Shown here: one piece after another, positions 55,416 to 64,000 of the stretch | Layout: every line of letters starts with the position of its first letter | Numbering within the stretch: position 1 is the first letter of the stretch | Assembly (NCBI GenBank): GCA_015501055.1 | Contig: JADNYV010000047.1 | Location: 164,001 to 228,000 of the forward strand | Reading direction: 5' to 3' | DNA length: 64,000 bases | Source: Mucidula mucida | Taxonomy: Eukaryota; Basidiomycota; Agaricomycetes; Agaricales; Physalacriaceae | Program-made: the position numbers and the translations under genes | The notes under the pieces: generated by a model | Told to the model about the DNA's origin: nothing | Seen by the model: the letters and a program-made list of their open reading frames with translations, nothing else | Database searches by the model: none

Positions 55416-56134
55416 TAGAGACCTCAACAAGTAATACTCGGATCAGACCCGCGATCCGAGAGCCGAGTACTCGAGGCTGAAAGGGCATACTCGTGATCCG
55501 GAACTTACTCGATCCGCGCTGACTTGCGGGTCAAACGAGTCGAGTACTCGAAGACGATCCGGATCAGTAACGAGTCGCAAATACTCGCGGATCAAGCTAC
55601 ATAATATTGTAATAAAACTGTACATAAACAACCACTTTGTAATAACTACTCATCAGATTTACCTTTCCGTGCGGCTTTTTTGTTGAAAATCCAAATTACT
55701 TGCTCAATAGGCACAAGGCCTGACTTGAACCAATCCTTCAACACGACACAGGCGCAAACAGACTCATCCAAAAGGTGCAAACAATGTTTGGTGACATCAA
55801 CTCATCCAAAAGGTTGAAACAATGTTTGGTGACATCAACTCATCCAAAAGGTTGAAACAATGTTTGGTGACATCAACTCATCCAATTCACCCTCGATAGC
55901 CGCCTCGCGATCCTGGTCCTGCTTGTCCATAGCCGAGAAGTCAGTGAGGGTGGGCATTTTATGTATCAGAATGTATTTTTTTTTGGTCGCAGATACTACA
56001 ATTAGGTGCAAGTAAGTGCAAGTACTCATAACGAGTACTCACCGCTCAGGATCAAACAAGTCGAGTAGCCGAGATCCCCGGCCGGATCAAGTACTCGAGT
56101 TTCCACATGACCCGGAAACTCGTTGAGGTCTCTA
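55416..56134 (-). mobile_element. Non-autonomous hAT-like element carrying a transposase-tail fragment
   Basis: The 17-bp ends (55416-55432 and 56118-56134) are inverted repeats with 16 matches, TAGAGACCTCAAC(A/G)AGT, related to the MITE at 22106. Subterminal ACTCG/CGAGT words cluster at both sides. Inside on the minus strand, MPTLTDFSAMDKQDQDREAA and VLKDWFKSGLVPIEQVIWIF then NKKAARKGKSDE look like a transposon-encoded C-terminus, split by a 38-bp tandem repeat. The expected 8-bp target duplication is not seen (TTTGGTAC on the left, ATTATTAT on the right). Confidence 0.75.
55762..55884. repeat. 38-bp tandem repeat, 3.2 copies
   Basis: Units start at 55762, 55800 and 55838, with a partial one at 55876, each beginning ACTCATCCAA and ending TGACATCA. 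The second and third are identical; the first differs near its middle. Because 38 is not a multiple of three, the repeat puts the minus-strand coding fragment out of frame and creates a stop. Confidence 0.93.
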
Positions 56135-57047
56135 ATTATTATGGTGGTGTCAACAATCCGCATGGCGGTCAGTGGCGTGTCACAGTGAGAAATATAGAAA
56201 AATAATGTGTCAAGCAATAAGAAACACCTTTGATGGATGGAAGATGAGGATAAATCATTGCATTCAGCAATCACGTACACTAAGAACGGAGCATAGCAGA
56301 GCCATAGTGTACTACTATGCTTTGAGACTCATTATGTGCTTCAACAATATAACTTACTTGTGGAGTAGGGCCACTGAATGACCTGATATGCCTCTAGGTC
56401 TGGATGACTTTTGTTTGCAAACTGCCTGTCCTTTATAGATTCATGACTTAGAAAGTGCGGAAGCTTTACTAGAGGCTTACTGAGGCCACTCAATTAGATT
56501 CCCTGCAACTTTGTAGACAAACGACAGTGGATATCACAAGGATTCCGCACTCTATCAGCCTTCCACAACATCTCTGAACACATCTTCAGAACTGGTCACC
56601 ATCAGCACCTGGGTAATCAACATTGAGAACCTTCAATGCACTCTCCACTCTGAATGTGGCGCCAAAACTAGCCCAAAAATCTTTGGGAGTGACATGTCTG
56701 GAGATCTGACATGTCAATACTGAGGGAAATATGCTCAAGCTCATCCAAGTTCGCGTCATTCAATTTCTTGGGTAGCCACCATGGCGGCAGAGATATGGAG
56801 AGGTACACTATAGTCTAGACGTTCCAGCAGTCTGTCAAAGGCGCACTCTAGCAGAAGTGTAAATCTTCTGTCTATTTTGAAAAGGAAGTATTACTCACCT
56901 TGGATCAGCATGTCAACATCCTTTGAGTACTCATTGGCGGCAAGATAATCAATCAACAAGGACAACAATGAGACCGGTGCATTCTGCGCAATTGCCCTAA
57001 GATTTTGGGCCAAGAAACAAGTTCCTCGAACCACAAGGGTTTCGAGT
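56135..57047. other. Spacer between two hAT-type elements
   Basis: Rather AT-rich, with only short ORFs. No gene or repeat recognised. Confidence 0.4.
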
Positions 57048-57473
57048 AGGGATGTGCGCCGTACCGTTACGGTTACGGCTGTAAGCCTGCCACCCGTGCA
57101 CGGATACGGAGATGTCCGTTCCCGTACCGTATCTCAAGGTGAACGAGGTTCACGGTACATACGCTAGTAAGAACGGCCGTAACGGACGTATGTACGGACA
57201 TATATATTTTAAAACATGAAGAAAACAAAGTCGTTGTATGGTAGACGTAGGTAATGATCAAAAACAAATACAAGGAATTAATCTTTGTCACCTAGAAGCT
57301 CCTCATCAGCGAGGCGGGCCAATTGAAGGCGATGCTTGACCAGCATCAAGGTCCTAATCGTGTCAGCCTTGAGATTTGATCGTTGCATTGACACTGTGTC
57401 GCGGCTGCTCGAGAAAATGCGTTCAACGGCGACCACAGAACCTACAGAAAGTTCAAGAGCAATAATTGGGTAC
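57048..57473 (-). mobile_element. 3' end of a hAT transposon, cut by the gypsy insertion
   Basis: From about 57048 (TAGGGATGTGCGCC) come repeated GTACCGTTACGG-type words, as in hAT ends, then the 3' end of a transposase gene read leftward from 57473. The other part of this hAT should lie to the right of the gypsy element, beyond 63988 and outside the window. Confidence 0.7.
57278..57473 (-). pseudogene. hAT transposase C-terminal dimerisation domain
   Basis: In frame leftward from the gypsy junction: VVAVERIFSSSRDTVSMQRS then LKADTIRTLMLVKHRLQLAR, ending LGDKD and a stop at 57278-57280. The VERIFSS...R...L....I..L..LK pattern is the hAT family dimerisation region. The upstream part is displaced by the gypsy element. 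Confidence 0.85.
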
Positions 57474-58002
57474 TGTTATGAATCGCCATATTTTCACATT
57501 TTCACATCTTATCATATCTTATCGGGAGCCTTGTCTTATCAACCAACGGACCGTTTCATCATCTGTTTCGTCACCGATCATACCCCTTTTCATTACCGAA
57601 GCCGTACTCATGTCGGACACACGCCCAACACATGGATGACATCATACATGCCGATACCTCATGGACTCCCTATTGTATACACACCGCCGACACTCGTAGT
57701 ACACATGGTCGTTTCAGTATTATTACTTACATGCAGTCACCACTCGTATTTAATGGTTTCACGGACTAGTAGCATACAACACTGGGTCAAGGGCGTGGAG
57801 CATCCCTAGTGGAAACGCGTATGGACAAGGAGCTTCAAACACAGACTTAATAGTATATAAGCAGTAGTGTAGTATCATTGTACTTTAGTTCCGATCTCGT
57901 TTATACACCTGGCCTAGCCTAGTCTTACGAACGCGAACGTTTTCTCTTTCAGTTCTTGCTGTGGTACCTGGTTGAGTCTCGTGGCTTAGTCAGTCGCTAA
58001 CA
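57474..58002 (+). repeat. Gypsy copy B 5' LTR
   Basis: 529 bp. TATA box TATATAAG at 57854-57861; predicted RNA start about 57886-57887. It differs from the 3' LTR at only a few positions (for example near 57699, 57709 and 57940), which points to recent insertion. Confidence 0.95.
57854..57897 (+). promoter_or_regulatory. LTR promoter: TATA box and self-priming 5' RNA end
   Basis: TATATAAG at 57854 is followed 32-33 bp downstream by TAGTTCCGATCT (57886-57897), the place where transcription should begin. This word is the exact reverse complement of the sequence just after the LTR. Confidence 0.65.
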
Positions 58003-58004
58003 GA

Positions 58005-58016
58005 AGATCGGAACTA
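58005..58016 (+). other. Primer-binding site complementary to the element's own RNA
   Basis: AGATCGGAACTA, starting two bases after the 5' LTR, pairs over 12 nt with 57886-57897. I see no match to the 3' CCA end of common tRNAs (which would give TGG directly after the LTR). Copy A has the same pair (24516-24527 with 24395-24406). Confidence 0.7.
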
Positions 58017-58601
58017 CTTTCTACCACCTACCACACATCCCTGATCGTCGATCAGCACTTCGCTGTTTGATCATCGCACATTCCCCTATTCCCTTTCCCT
58101 GTTTACAGATCGACGGATTCCTAATTCCAGCGCACGTCCGCATACGTGTGTATTGGTCCCAGTAGCGCCGGCTAACAGTTAGAGATAACTGCCTCGGGTG
58201 CTGGAAGTAGCCGCTCTCACGAGAACGAACTTTTGGCAGTTGCACTTCAGTGGGCGCTGTTTACGGGTCAACCCCCGTTCCCAGGAAAACTTCGGCTTAC
58301 CTCACACCAGAGGGACGTCGGCTGGGCAATTGCGAACTTGTGACGAGCTCTTGGGCTCCGTAGATACGTAGTCAGTAGTCGGTAAAATAGCGTAGACAGT
58401 TACGATACCTACCTACTTTACTTACCTTACGATACACATCATCATTCCCCACCCTACCAAGTCCTGGATTCTATTTCAGATCTAGGCGATCCCTCCCTAT
58501 TCATCCAAACCTCTATTCCCTCACCCGTTTCATCCAAATCCGCATCACCCATATCCCCACTTTCACCCTTTCACTCTCCAATTCCATCACCCCGATCCAT
58601 C

Positions 58602-59560
58602 ATGTCCAACGAGGCACCAGAAGCCGCTCATCACACACCCGCTCATCACGCCAATGACGAAACCAAAGGCCGATCCCTGGTCAACAAGCCTTATGACTAT
58701 GACGGGGACAAGTCCAAGTACAAGAGCTGGTGGCGATCGATGTTTACATACATCCGTGACAAGAAGAACAACCTCACATCGGACTCCGAAAGGATCGATG
58801 TTGTTCTCTCCTACATCCGAGGAGATCATGTTGATGCATGGGTCCAGAACTACTCGGACCAGAACTTCGATGAGGAAGAAGAGGAATGGACAGTCTCTTG
58901 GACTGAGTTCAAAGAGAACTTGAAGGAGCGATTTGTGGACTCCAACCTCGCGCGAGATGCGCAAGATCAGATCGAACGGTTGCGCCAGGGGCAAGACACC
59001 GCTCAAGATTTCTTTCAGAAGTTCGAGGTCCTGCTTACTCAGGCGGAATACTCGAAGGATGATGCATTTGTCGTGCGACTTCTCGAGACCAATGTCAACG
59101 AGAAGATCATCGACCAGATCTATGGCAGCCGAGATGGGTTGCCAAAGAAGTACAAGGATTGGAAGGCACAGATCATTCAGATCGATCAGCTATGGAGAAG
59201 GCGGGCAGCGAGCAAGAGGTCCGGCATGCAGGTCCGGCCCCAAGCTCCGCAGGCGGCTACATCGAGAGCCAATCCTACGAACCACCCCCGACGCCGATCA
59301 CACGACGAGATGCCACCGGTGTTACCTATGGAGGAGCCGGCAGGCCGATGGACATCGACAATGCACGTCGAAGGGACTCTGCTTCAGCTGTGGCGAACAT
59401 GGCCATGTTAGCAGGTTCTGTCCGAAGAAGGGTCGACCCCAGACGATTCGGGGTTTATGGACCGAAATGAACGACGAGGAAAGAAGAAGTTGGCCGAAGA
59501 GTTGGGTTTTGCGAAGCTCCCGCAGTAGACGCAGTCCTGCCGGAGCAGTCATCAAGGGAA
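58602..59560 (+). pseudogene. Gypsy copy B gag, frameshifted before the zinc knuckle
   Basis: The first 230 codons are open: MSNEAPEAAHHTPAHHANDE, LVNKPYDYDGDKSKYKSWWR, YIRGDHVDAWVQNY and DTAQDFFQKFEVLLTQAEYS. Near 59285 the frame leaves the expected TNPPPTPITRRDATG path, and the zinc knuckle CFSCGEHGHVSRFC (about 59375-59420) is in another frame. Gag of this family packages the RNA and forms the particle. Confidence 0.85.
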
Positions 59561-60295
59561 GGGTCGTCAGATGCAGAATTTATTTACAGTACGGGTACTG
59601 AAACATCTAAAATATCATCGACGACTTCACCAACAAAACCTGCGAAAGAAAGATTTGAGCCAAATACGCCCGAGTGGATCGCACAACGGCTAAGAGAGGA
59701 TGACATGTCGAGAGCAGTGGGAATTCTGAGAGCATGGATGCCGGAGCGGAGAGAGAGAGAAGCGACGGAGGAGAAGGTGATGGCGATCAGAGCGTTGACA
59801 AAGGAAGCCGCGGTGGAAGTTGTGACGGAGTTGAAAAAGTCGAGGAAGTACATCCGGGGAACAAAGGGGCAGGACATGAAACTCCGAGTAACCATAGAGA
59901 GCGTACACACAGGCTCTGAATGGGAAACGAGTGCCCTTCTTGACAGTGGAGCAACGGGTTCTTGTGTCAATAAAGAATTCGTCGAGAAGAACGGACTCCC
60001 GATCAAGGAGTTACCGGTCAAGCTCCCTGTCTACAATGCGGATGGAACCCTAAACGAGGGAGGAGCAATCGAAGGCTTTGTGGAGGTCCGGATGAAGATC
60101 GGTGATCACGCAGAAAAGATTGAGTTGGCCGTCACCAATCTTGGTAAAACAAGCATCTTTTTGGGGCTAGATTGGTTACGATATCACAACCCCACGATCA
60201 ACTGGACGGAATCCACATTGTCTTTTGATCGATGCCCAGACCGCTGCGGCTATCTACCGAGTACGACTCGCCAGAAGACGAAGGAGAAGATGTAG
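59560..60295 (+). pseudogene. Gypsy copy B protease region
   Basis: Carries ALLDSGATGSCVNKEFVEKN, the retropepsin D-S-G-A active site, then LGKTSIFLGLDWLRYHNPTI, the usual end of the fold. The frame shifts near 60265 relative to the reverse transcriptase, where EYDSPEDEGEDVEEKLE should follow directly. Confidence 0.85.
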
Positions 60296-61368
60296 AAGAG
60301 AAGTTGGAAGAGGGAGAGCGCTTGTTCTGGATGGACTGGGACAACTATTGCAAAAGCGGTGAAAAGCTGAGATCACAACAGCCTTCATCTGCTGCTGCAC
60401 CTTACATCGAGGAATTTTCCGATGTATTCAGCAAGGCGGACTTTGATAAGTTACCGGAGCGAAGACCCTGGGATCACGCGATAGAACTCACGCCTGGTTC
60501 CAAACCGGTTGACTGCAAGGTCTATCCTCTTAGTCCATCCGAGCAGAAGGCATTAGACGAGTTCTTGGAGGAAAACATACGCACGGGACGCATACGGCCA
60601 TCAATCTCACCCATGGCGTCACCATTCTTCTTTGTCAAGAAGAAGGACGGAAGCCTTCGGCCAGTGCAGGATTATCGGAAGTTGAACGACATGACAATCA
60701 AGAACCGATACCCCTTGCCGTTGATTCAGGAGCTTATCGACAAGTTGAAGGGAGCAAAGGTTTTCACAAAGATGGATGTCCGATGGGGTTACAATAACAT
60801 CCGGATCAAAGACGGTGATGAGTGGAAAGCGGCGTTTAGAACAAACCGAGGGCTGTTTGAGCCATTAGTAATGTTTTTCGGACTCACAAACTCGCCGGCA
60901 ACGTTTCAATCGTTCATGAATCACATCTTGAAGGAGTTGATTGACGGCGGACATGTTATAGTTTACCTGGATGATATACTTATCTTTACGAACACTCTCG
61001 AGGAGCATAGACAGATTGTACGAAAGGTATTGGAGATATTACGAGTAAATAAGCTGTATTTAAAACCCGAGAAATGTAGTTTTGAGGCACAGACTGTAGA
61101 TTACTTAGGAGTCATTGTTGGAGGAGGAGAAGTGAAGATGGATCCGGCAAAAGTGGCCGTAGTGAAGGAATGGAAGGAGCCGACGAAGAAGAAGGAAGTG
61201 CAGTCATTCCTGGGCTTCTGCAACTTCTACCGACGTTTCATTCGGGGATTTGCGGGAGTAGCGAAGCCGTTGACATCGCTAACCGGGAAGGGCGAGTGGG
61301 TTTGGGGCATGGAGCAGCACGAGGCGTTTGAGGAGTTGAAACGGAGAATGACGGAAGAACCGTTCTGA
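60232..61368 (+). CDS. Gypsy copy B reverse transcriptase
   Basis: One open frame of 378 codons. Motifs in order: FFFVKKKDGSLRPVQDYRKL, NRYPLPLIQELIDKLKGAK, FTKMDVRWGYNNIRI, TNSPATFQSFMNHIL, the catalytic VIVYLDDILIF (YLDD), VDYLGVIVGGGEVKMDPAKV and FLGFCNFYRRFI. All RT active-site aspartates are present. The frame ends at 61366, just before RNase H, by a frameshift. Confidence 0.9.
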   Translation: MPRPLRLSTEYDSPEDEGEDVEEKLEEGERLFWMDWDNYCKSGEKLRSQQPSSAAAPYIEEFSDVFSKADFDKLPERRPWDHAIELTPGSKPVDCKVYPLSPSEQKALDEFLEENIRTGRIRPSISPMASPFFFVKKKDGSLRPVQDYRKLNDMTIKNRYPLPLIQELIDKLKGAKVFTKMDVRWGYNNIRIKDGDEWKAAFRTNRGLFEPLVMFFGLTNSPATFQSFMNHILKELIDGGHVIVYLDDILIFTNTLEEHRQIVRKVLEILRVNKLYLKPEKCSFEAQTVDYLGVIVGGGEVKMDPAKVAVVKEWKEPTKKKEVQSFLGFCNFYRRFIRGFAGVAKPLTSLTGKGEWVWGMEQHEAFEELKRRMTEEPF

Positions 61369-61705
61369 TTGTACCACGCGACGACGGCAAGTTTCGAGTT
61401 GAGGCGGACTCCTCGAACTATGCGAACGGGGGGTTCTTTCCCAGTTTGTTGACGGAAAATGGAGACCAGTAGCTTTCCGATCTCGCGCGCTGAACGAAGT
61501 GGAGCGCAATTATGAGATCTACGACAAAGAGATGATGGCTATTATGGACTCGATCGACGACTGGCGGCAATATCTCCTAGGCGCTAAGGAGACAGTGGAG
61601 GTTTTTACCGATCATCAAAACCTTCAGTACTTCAGGAAACCGCAGAAGTTGAACCGGAGGCAGGCGAGATGGGTTACGGAGTTGGCGGAGTATGAATACA
61701 AATGA
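61369..61705 (+). pseudogene. Gypsy copy B RNase H
   Basis: Contains VEADSSNYANGGFF in one frame, a stop near 61470, then ERNYEIYDKEMMAIMDSIDD and EVFTDHQNLQYFRKPQKLNR in another. It matches the standard Ty3/gypsy RNase H; broken by two lesions. Confidence 0.85.
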
Positions 61706-63450
61706 TTCACAAGCCGGGCAAGACAATGGGGAAAGCTGATGCCTTGTCAAGGATGACAGGCCTTGAGAAGGGGGAAAAAGATAACGAAAACGTTGTTTTG
61801 CTCAAGCCGGAGTTTTTTATTTCACAAATTCAATTTTCTTTACATACAGTAGATACACCGGAGGACGAATTACTTAACAAAATCAAACAAAGAAAAGGAA
61901 ACAAAGACAGATACGTACAAAAAGCATTAGAAAACAAAGAAAAAGGATGGGAAGAGAAGGAAAATGGACTTATTATATGGAAGGATCGTATTTACATACC
62001 AAAGGACAAGGAATTGCGGGGAAAAGTTATCGGAATGCATCACGAGCACAGCTTGCAGGGCATCCGGACGATACAAGACCCTCGAGCTGATTACACGTAC
62101 CTATTGGTGGCCAGGAATCAGCCGAGACGTCCGTGAATACGTAGAAGGGTGTCAAAAATGCAGGTTACCAAGTCACATCGCACGAAGCCGGCTGCACCTC
62201 TTCATCCTATTGATGTGCCAAGCGAGCCATGGGAGATAGTAGGGACGGACATGATTGGAGAGCTGCCGGAATCAGGAGGATACAACGCGATCAGCACGTT
62301 TGTGGACCATTTCACCAAGCGATTACGTATCATACCGACACACACCACTCTGACGTCAGAAGGCATGGCCCGCATTTACCGTGATCGCATTTTCCCCATA
62401 CATGGGATGCCACGACAGATGATACATGATCGCGGTCCACAATACCACTCGCGTTTCATGAAGGAATTGTACCGGTTGTTGGGCATACAGGGAAACTTTA
62501 CAACGGCGTATCATCCACAGGCAAATGGGCAGACGGAACGGTTGAACCAAGAGATAGAACATTTCTTACGGTTATTCGTCAACTATCATCAGAACGACTG
62601 GCATGAATGGCTACCCTCTGCTGAATTCGTTTACAACGATCGAGTTCACTCGGCGACCAAAGTCACTCCGTTCTTCGCAGACATGGGCAGACATCCCTAC
62701 AAAGGCACCGCTCCGAAAACGGCATCGAGAAATGAGACTGCGCAGGAGTTTGCCGATGGCATGAGGAAGACATGGGATGAAGTGGGGTCAGCATTGAAGA
62801 TGGCAAAAGAGGACATGAAACGGTTTTATGACAGGAAGCGAACAGAGGCAGTAGAGTACAAGGAAGGCGACAAAGTATGGCTGGAAGGGACGAATCTCAG
62901 CACGGATCGACCAATGAAGAAGCTCGATGACAAACGATTCGGGCCGTTCAAAGTGATCAAGAAAGTCGGGACGAGCTCTTACAAGCTCCAGATTCCTCAC
63001 ACGTGGAAAAGCATTCATCCCGTGTTCAATGAGGCCCTGCTGACGCCTTACCACGAGCCGCAATTTCCGACGCAACCCCGAGACACGCGTCCACCACCTG
63101 TGCTGGAAGGAGCCGAACCGGAATGGGAGGTCGAGAAAGTGGTGAATTCCCGGAAGTACCGCGGGGGTTTTCAATACAAGGTTCACTGGAAGGGTTATGG
63201 CACACACGAGCAGACATGGGAACCGGCATGCAATCTCAAAAATGCCGACGAAGCCATCAGTGATTTCCACCAACAATATCCGAACAAGCCAAAGCCACCC
63301 GCGCTTGCTCGCATTGAAGTCCCCATGTCGCAATTTCCATCACATCTATTCCGACCCATGCCACCGCCCGATACCGAACCCCTCGACGTCACGCTACCCT
63401 CTGCAGCCCTCATGGAGCGACTCTGGCGCAGAATGGAACTTGCGCCTTAA
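61702..63450 (+). pseudogene. Gypsy copy B integrase with C-terminal chromodomain (one frameshift)
   Basis: The N-terminal zinc-binding part is MHHEHS...G (about 62035-62060), then YWWPGISRDVREYVEGCQKC after a one-base shift near 62095. The core is open from 62149: EIVGTDMIGELPESGGYNAI, HDRGPQYHSRFMKELY and TAYHPQANGQTERLNQEIEH (D, D and E catalytic residues). A GPFKVIKKVGTSSYKLQIP domain follows, and then a chromodomain, EWEVEKVVNSRKYRGGFQYK and VHWKGYGTHEQTWEPACNL. Chromodomains guide such elements to histone marks. Stop at 63448-63450. Confidence 0.9.
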
Positions 63451-63461
63451 GGAGGGGGTGA
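63448..63461 (+). other. Polypurine tract of gypsy copy B
   Basis: TAAGGAGGGGGTGA lies immediately before the 3' LTR and overlaps the integrase stop codon. It is the plus-strand priming site of LTR elements. Confidence 0.8.
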
Positions 63462-63988
63462 TGTTATGAATCGCCATATTTTCACATTTTCACATCTTAT
63501 CATATCTTATCGGGAGCCTTGTCTTATCAACCAACGGACCGTTTCATCATCTGTTTCGTCACCGATCATACCCCTTTTCATTACCGAAGCCGTACTCATG
63601 TCGGACACACGCCCAACACATGGATGACATCATACATGCCGATACCTCATGGACTCCCTATTGTATACACACCGCCGACACTCGTAGCACACATGGCGTT
63701 TCAGTATTATTACTTACATGCAGTCACCACTCGTATTTAATGGTTTCACGGACTAGTAGCATACAACACTGGGTCAAGGGCGTGGAGCATCCCTAGTGGA
63801 AACGCGTATGGACAAGGAGCTTCAAACACAGACTTACTAGTATATAAGCAGTAGTGTAGTATCATTGTACTTTAGTTCCGATCTCGTTTATACACCTGGC
63901 CTAGCCTAGTCTTACGAACGCGAACGCTTTCTTCTTAGTTCTTGCTGTGGTACCTGGTTGAGTCTCGTGGCTTAGTCAGTCGCTAACA
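63462..63988 (+). repeat. Gypsy copy B 3' LTR
   Basis: 527 bp, TGTTATGA...CTAACA, with the same TATA box and self-complementary word as the 5' LTR. The last 12 bases of the window belong to the interrupted hAT. Confidence 0.95.
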
Positions 63989-64000
63989 GTGTACGTTTCT

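Larger units (their letters stand above)
57474..63988 (+). mobile_element. Ty3/gypsy chromovirus (Tf1/sushi-like), copy B, nearly full length
   Basis: LTRs 57474-58002 and 63462-63988 (529 and 527 bp, nearly identical by eye, TGTTATGA...CTAACA). The order gag, protease, RT, RNase H, integrase, chromodomain is the chromovirus order. A purine tract precedes the 3' LTR. The coding region has several frameshifts and at least one stop, so this copy is not autonomous as written. The target duplication is imperfect: GGTAC on the left and TGTAC one base after the right LTR. It is inserted in a hAT transposase gene. Confidence 0.95.

Noticed and set aside
55408..56142. 8-bp target duplication of the element at 55416
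   Set aside because: The flanking octamers TTTGGTAC and ATTATTAT do not match in any nearby register.
60232..60295. Programmed frameshift between protease and RT
   Set aside because: No slippery heptamer was obvious and other lesions occur in gag, RNase H and integrase, so simple damage is more likely.
62788..63333. 181-codon minus-strand ORF
   Set aside because: Antisense to the gypsy integrase and chromodomain.

Overview
The window is a fungal nuclear segment, most likely from a mushroom-forming basidiomycete (Agaricomycetes). The evidence is: many 45-60 nt introns, split ORFs of typically fungal families (glyoxal oxidase, HAM1-like, fungal SLATT, Sfp1-like C2H2 factor, wax-synthase-type acyltransferases, 7TM receptor-like proteins), and a chromodomain Ty3/gypsy element. 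No rRNA, tRNA, CRISPR or bacterial operon structure was seen. Exon limits come from splice signals and reading-frame continuity by eye, without transcript support.

Layout. 1-1333: partial Sfp1-like gene (minus). 2527-4359: element with 29-bp terminal inverted repeats; 4440-5460: decayed local repeats. 6434-17896: secretory and transport genes: two paralogous EamA transporters in opposite orientation (the first with a 1-nt frameshift), a small secreted or membrane protein, a copper-radical glyoxal oxidase, an NmrA-like remnant lacking its middle, and a secreted flavin amine oxidase. The two oxidases produce H2O2 outside the cell, which fits wood or litter decay. 18674-26013: nested transposons: a dead Ty1/copia element (minus) that carries a 444-bp hAT MITE with a perfect 8-bp target duplication and is broken in its 5' LTR by a truncated Ty3/gypsy copy.

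26437-34770: HAM1-like gene with a homopolymer frameshift, a small membrane protein, an intact cytochrome P450, and a damaged wax-synthase-like acyltransferase (W1). 35712-39215: two 7TM receptor-like genes (a, minus; b, plus). 39984-43865: divergent housekeeping pair, coatomer delta (Ret2) and a UBA/UAS/UBX protein, with a 204-bp shared promoter that contains a telomere-like motif. 44370-51335: a decayed mirror image of the P450-W1-a-b block: b' fragment, a' pseudogene, W2 (intact acyltransferase), P450' remnants, followed by a second copy of the 3' half of the UBX gene. This large inverted duplication around delta-COP/UBX is the most striking structure here. One arm keeps the good P450 and receptors, the other keeps the good acyltransferase.

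52723-54988: a SLATT-domain protein and a cupin. 55416-64000: a non-autonomous hAT-like element with a 38-bp tandem repeat, a hAT transposase end, and, inserted in that hAT, a nearly complete chromodomain Ty3/gypsy element (57474-63988). Its primer-binding site is complementary to the predicted 5' end of its own RNA, the signature of Tf1/sushi-type self-priming. Its coding region is broken by several frameshifts although the two LTRs look nearly identical.
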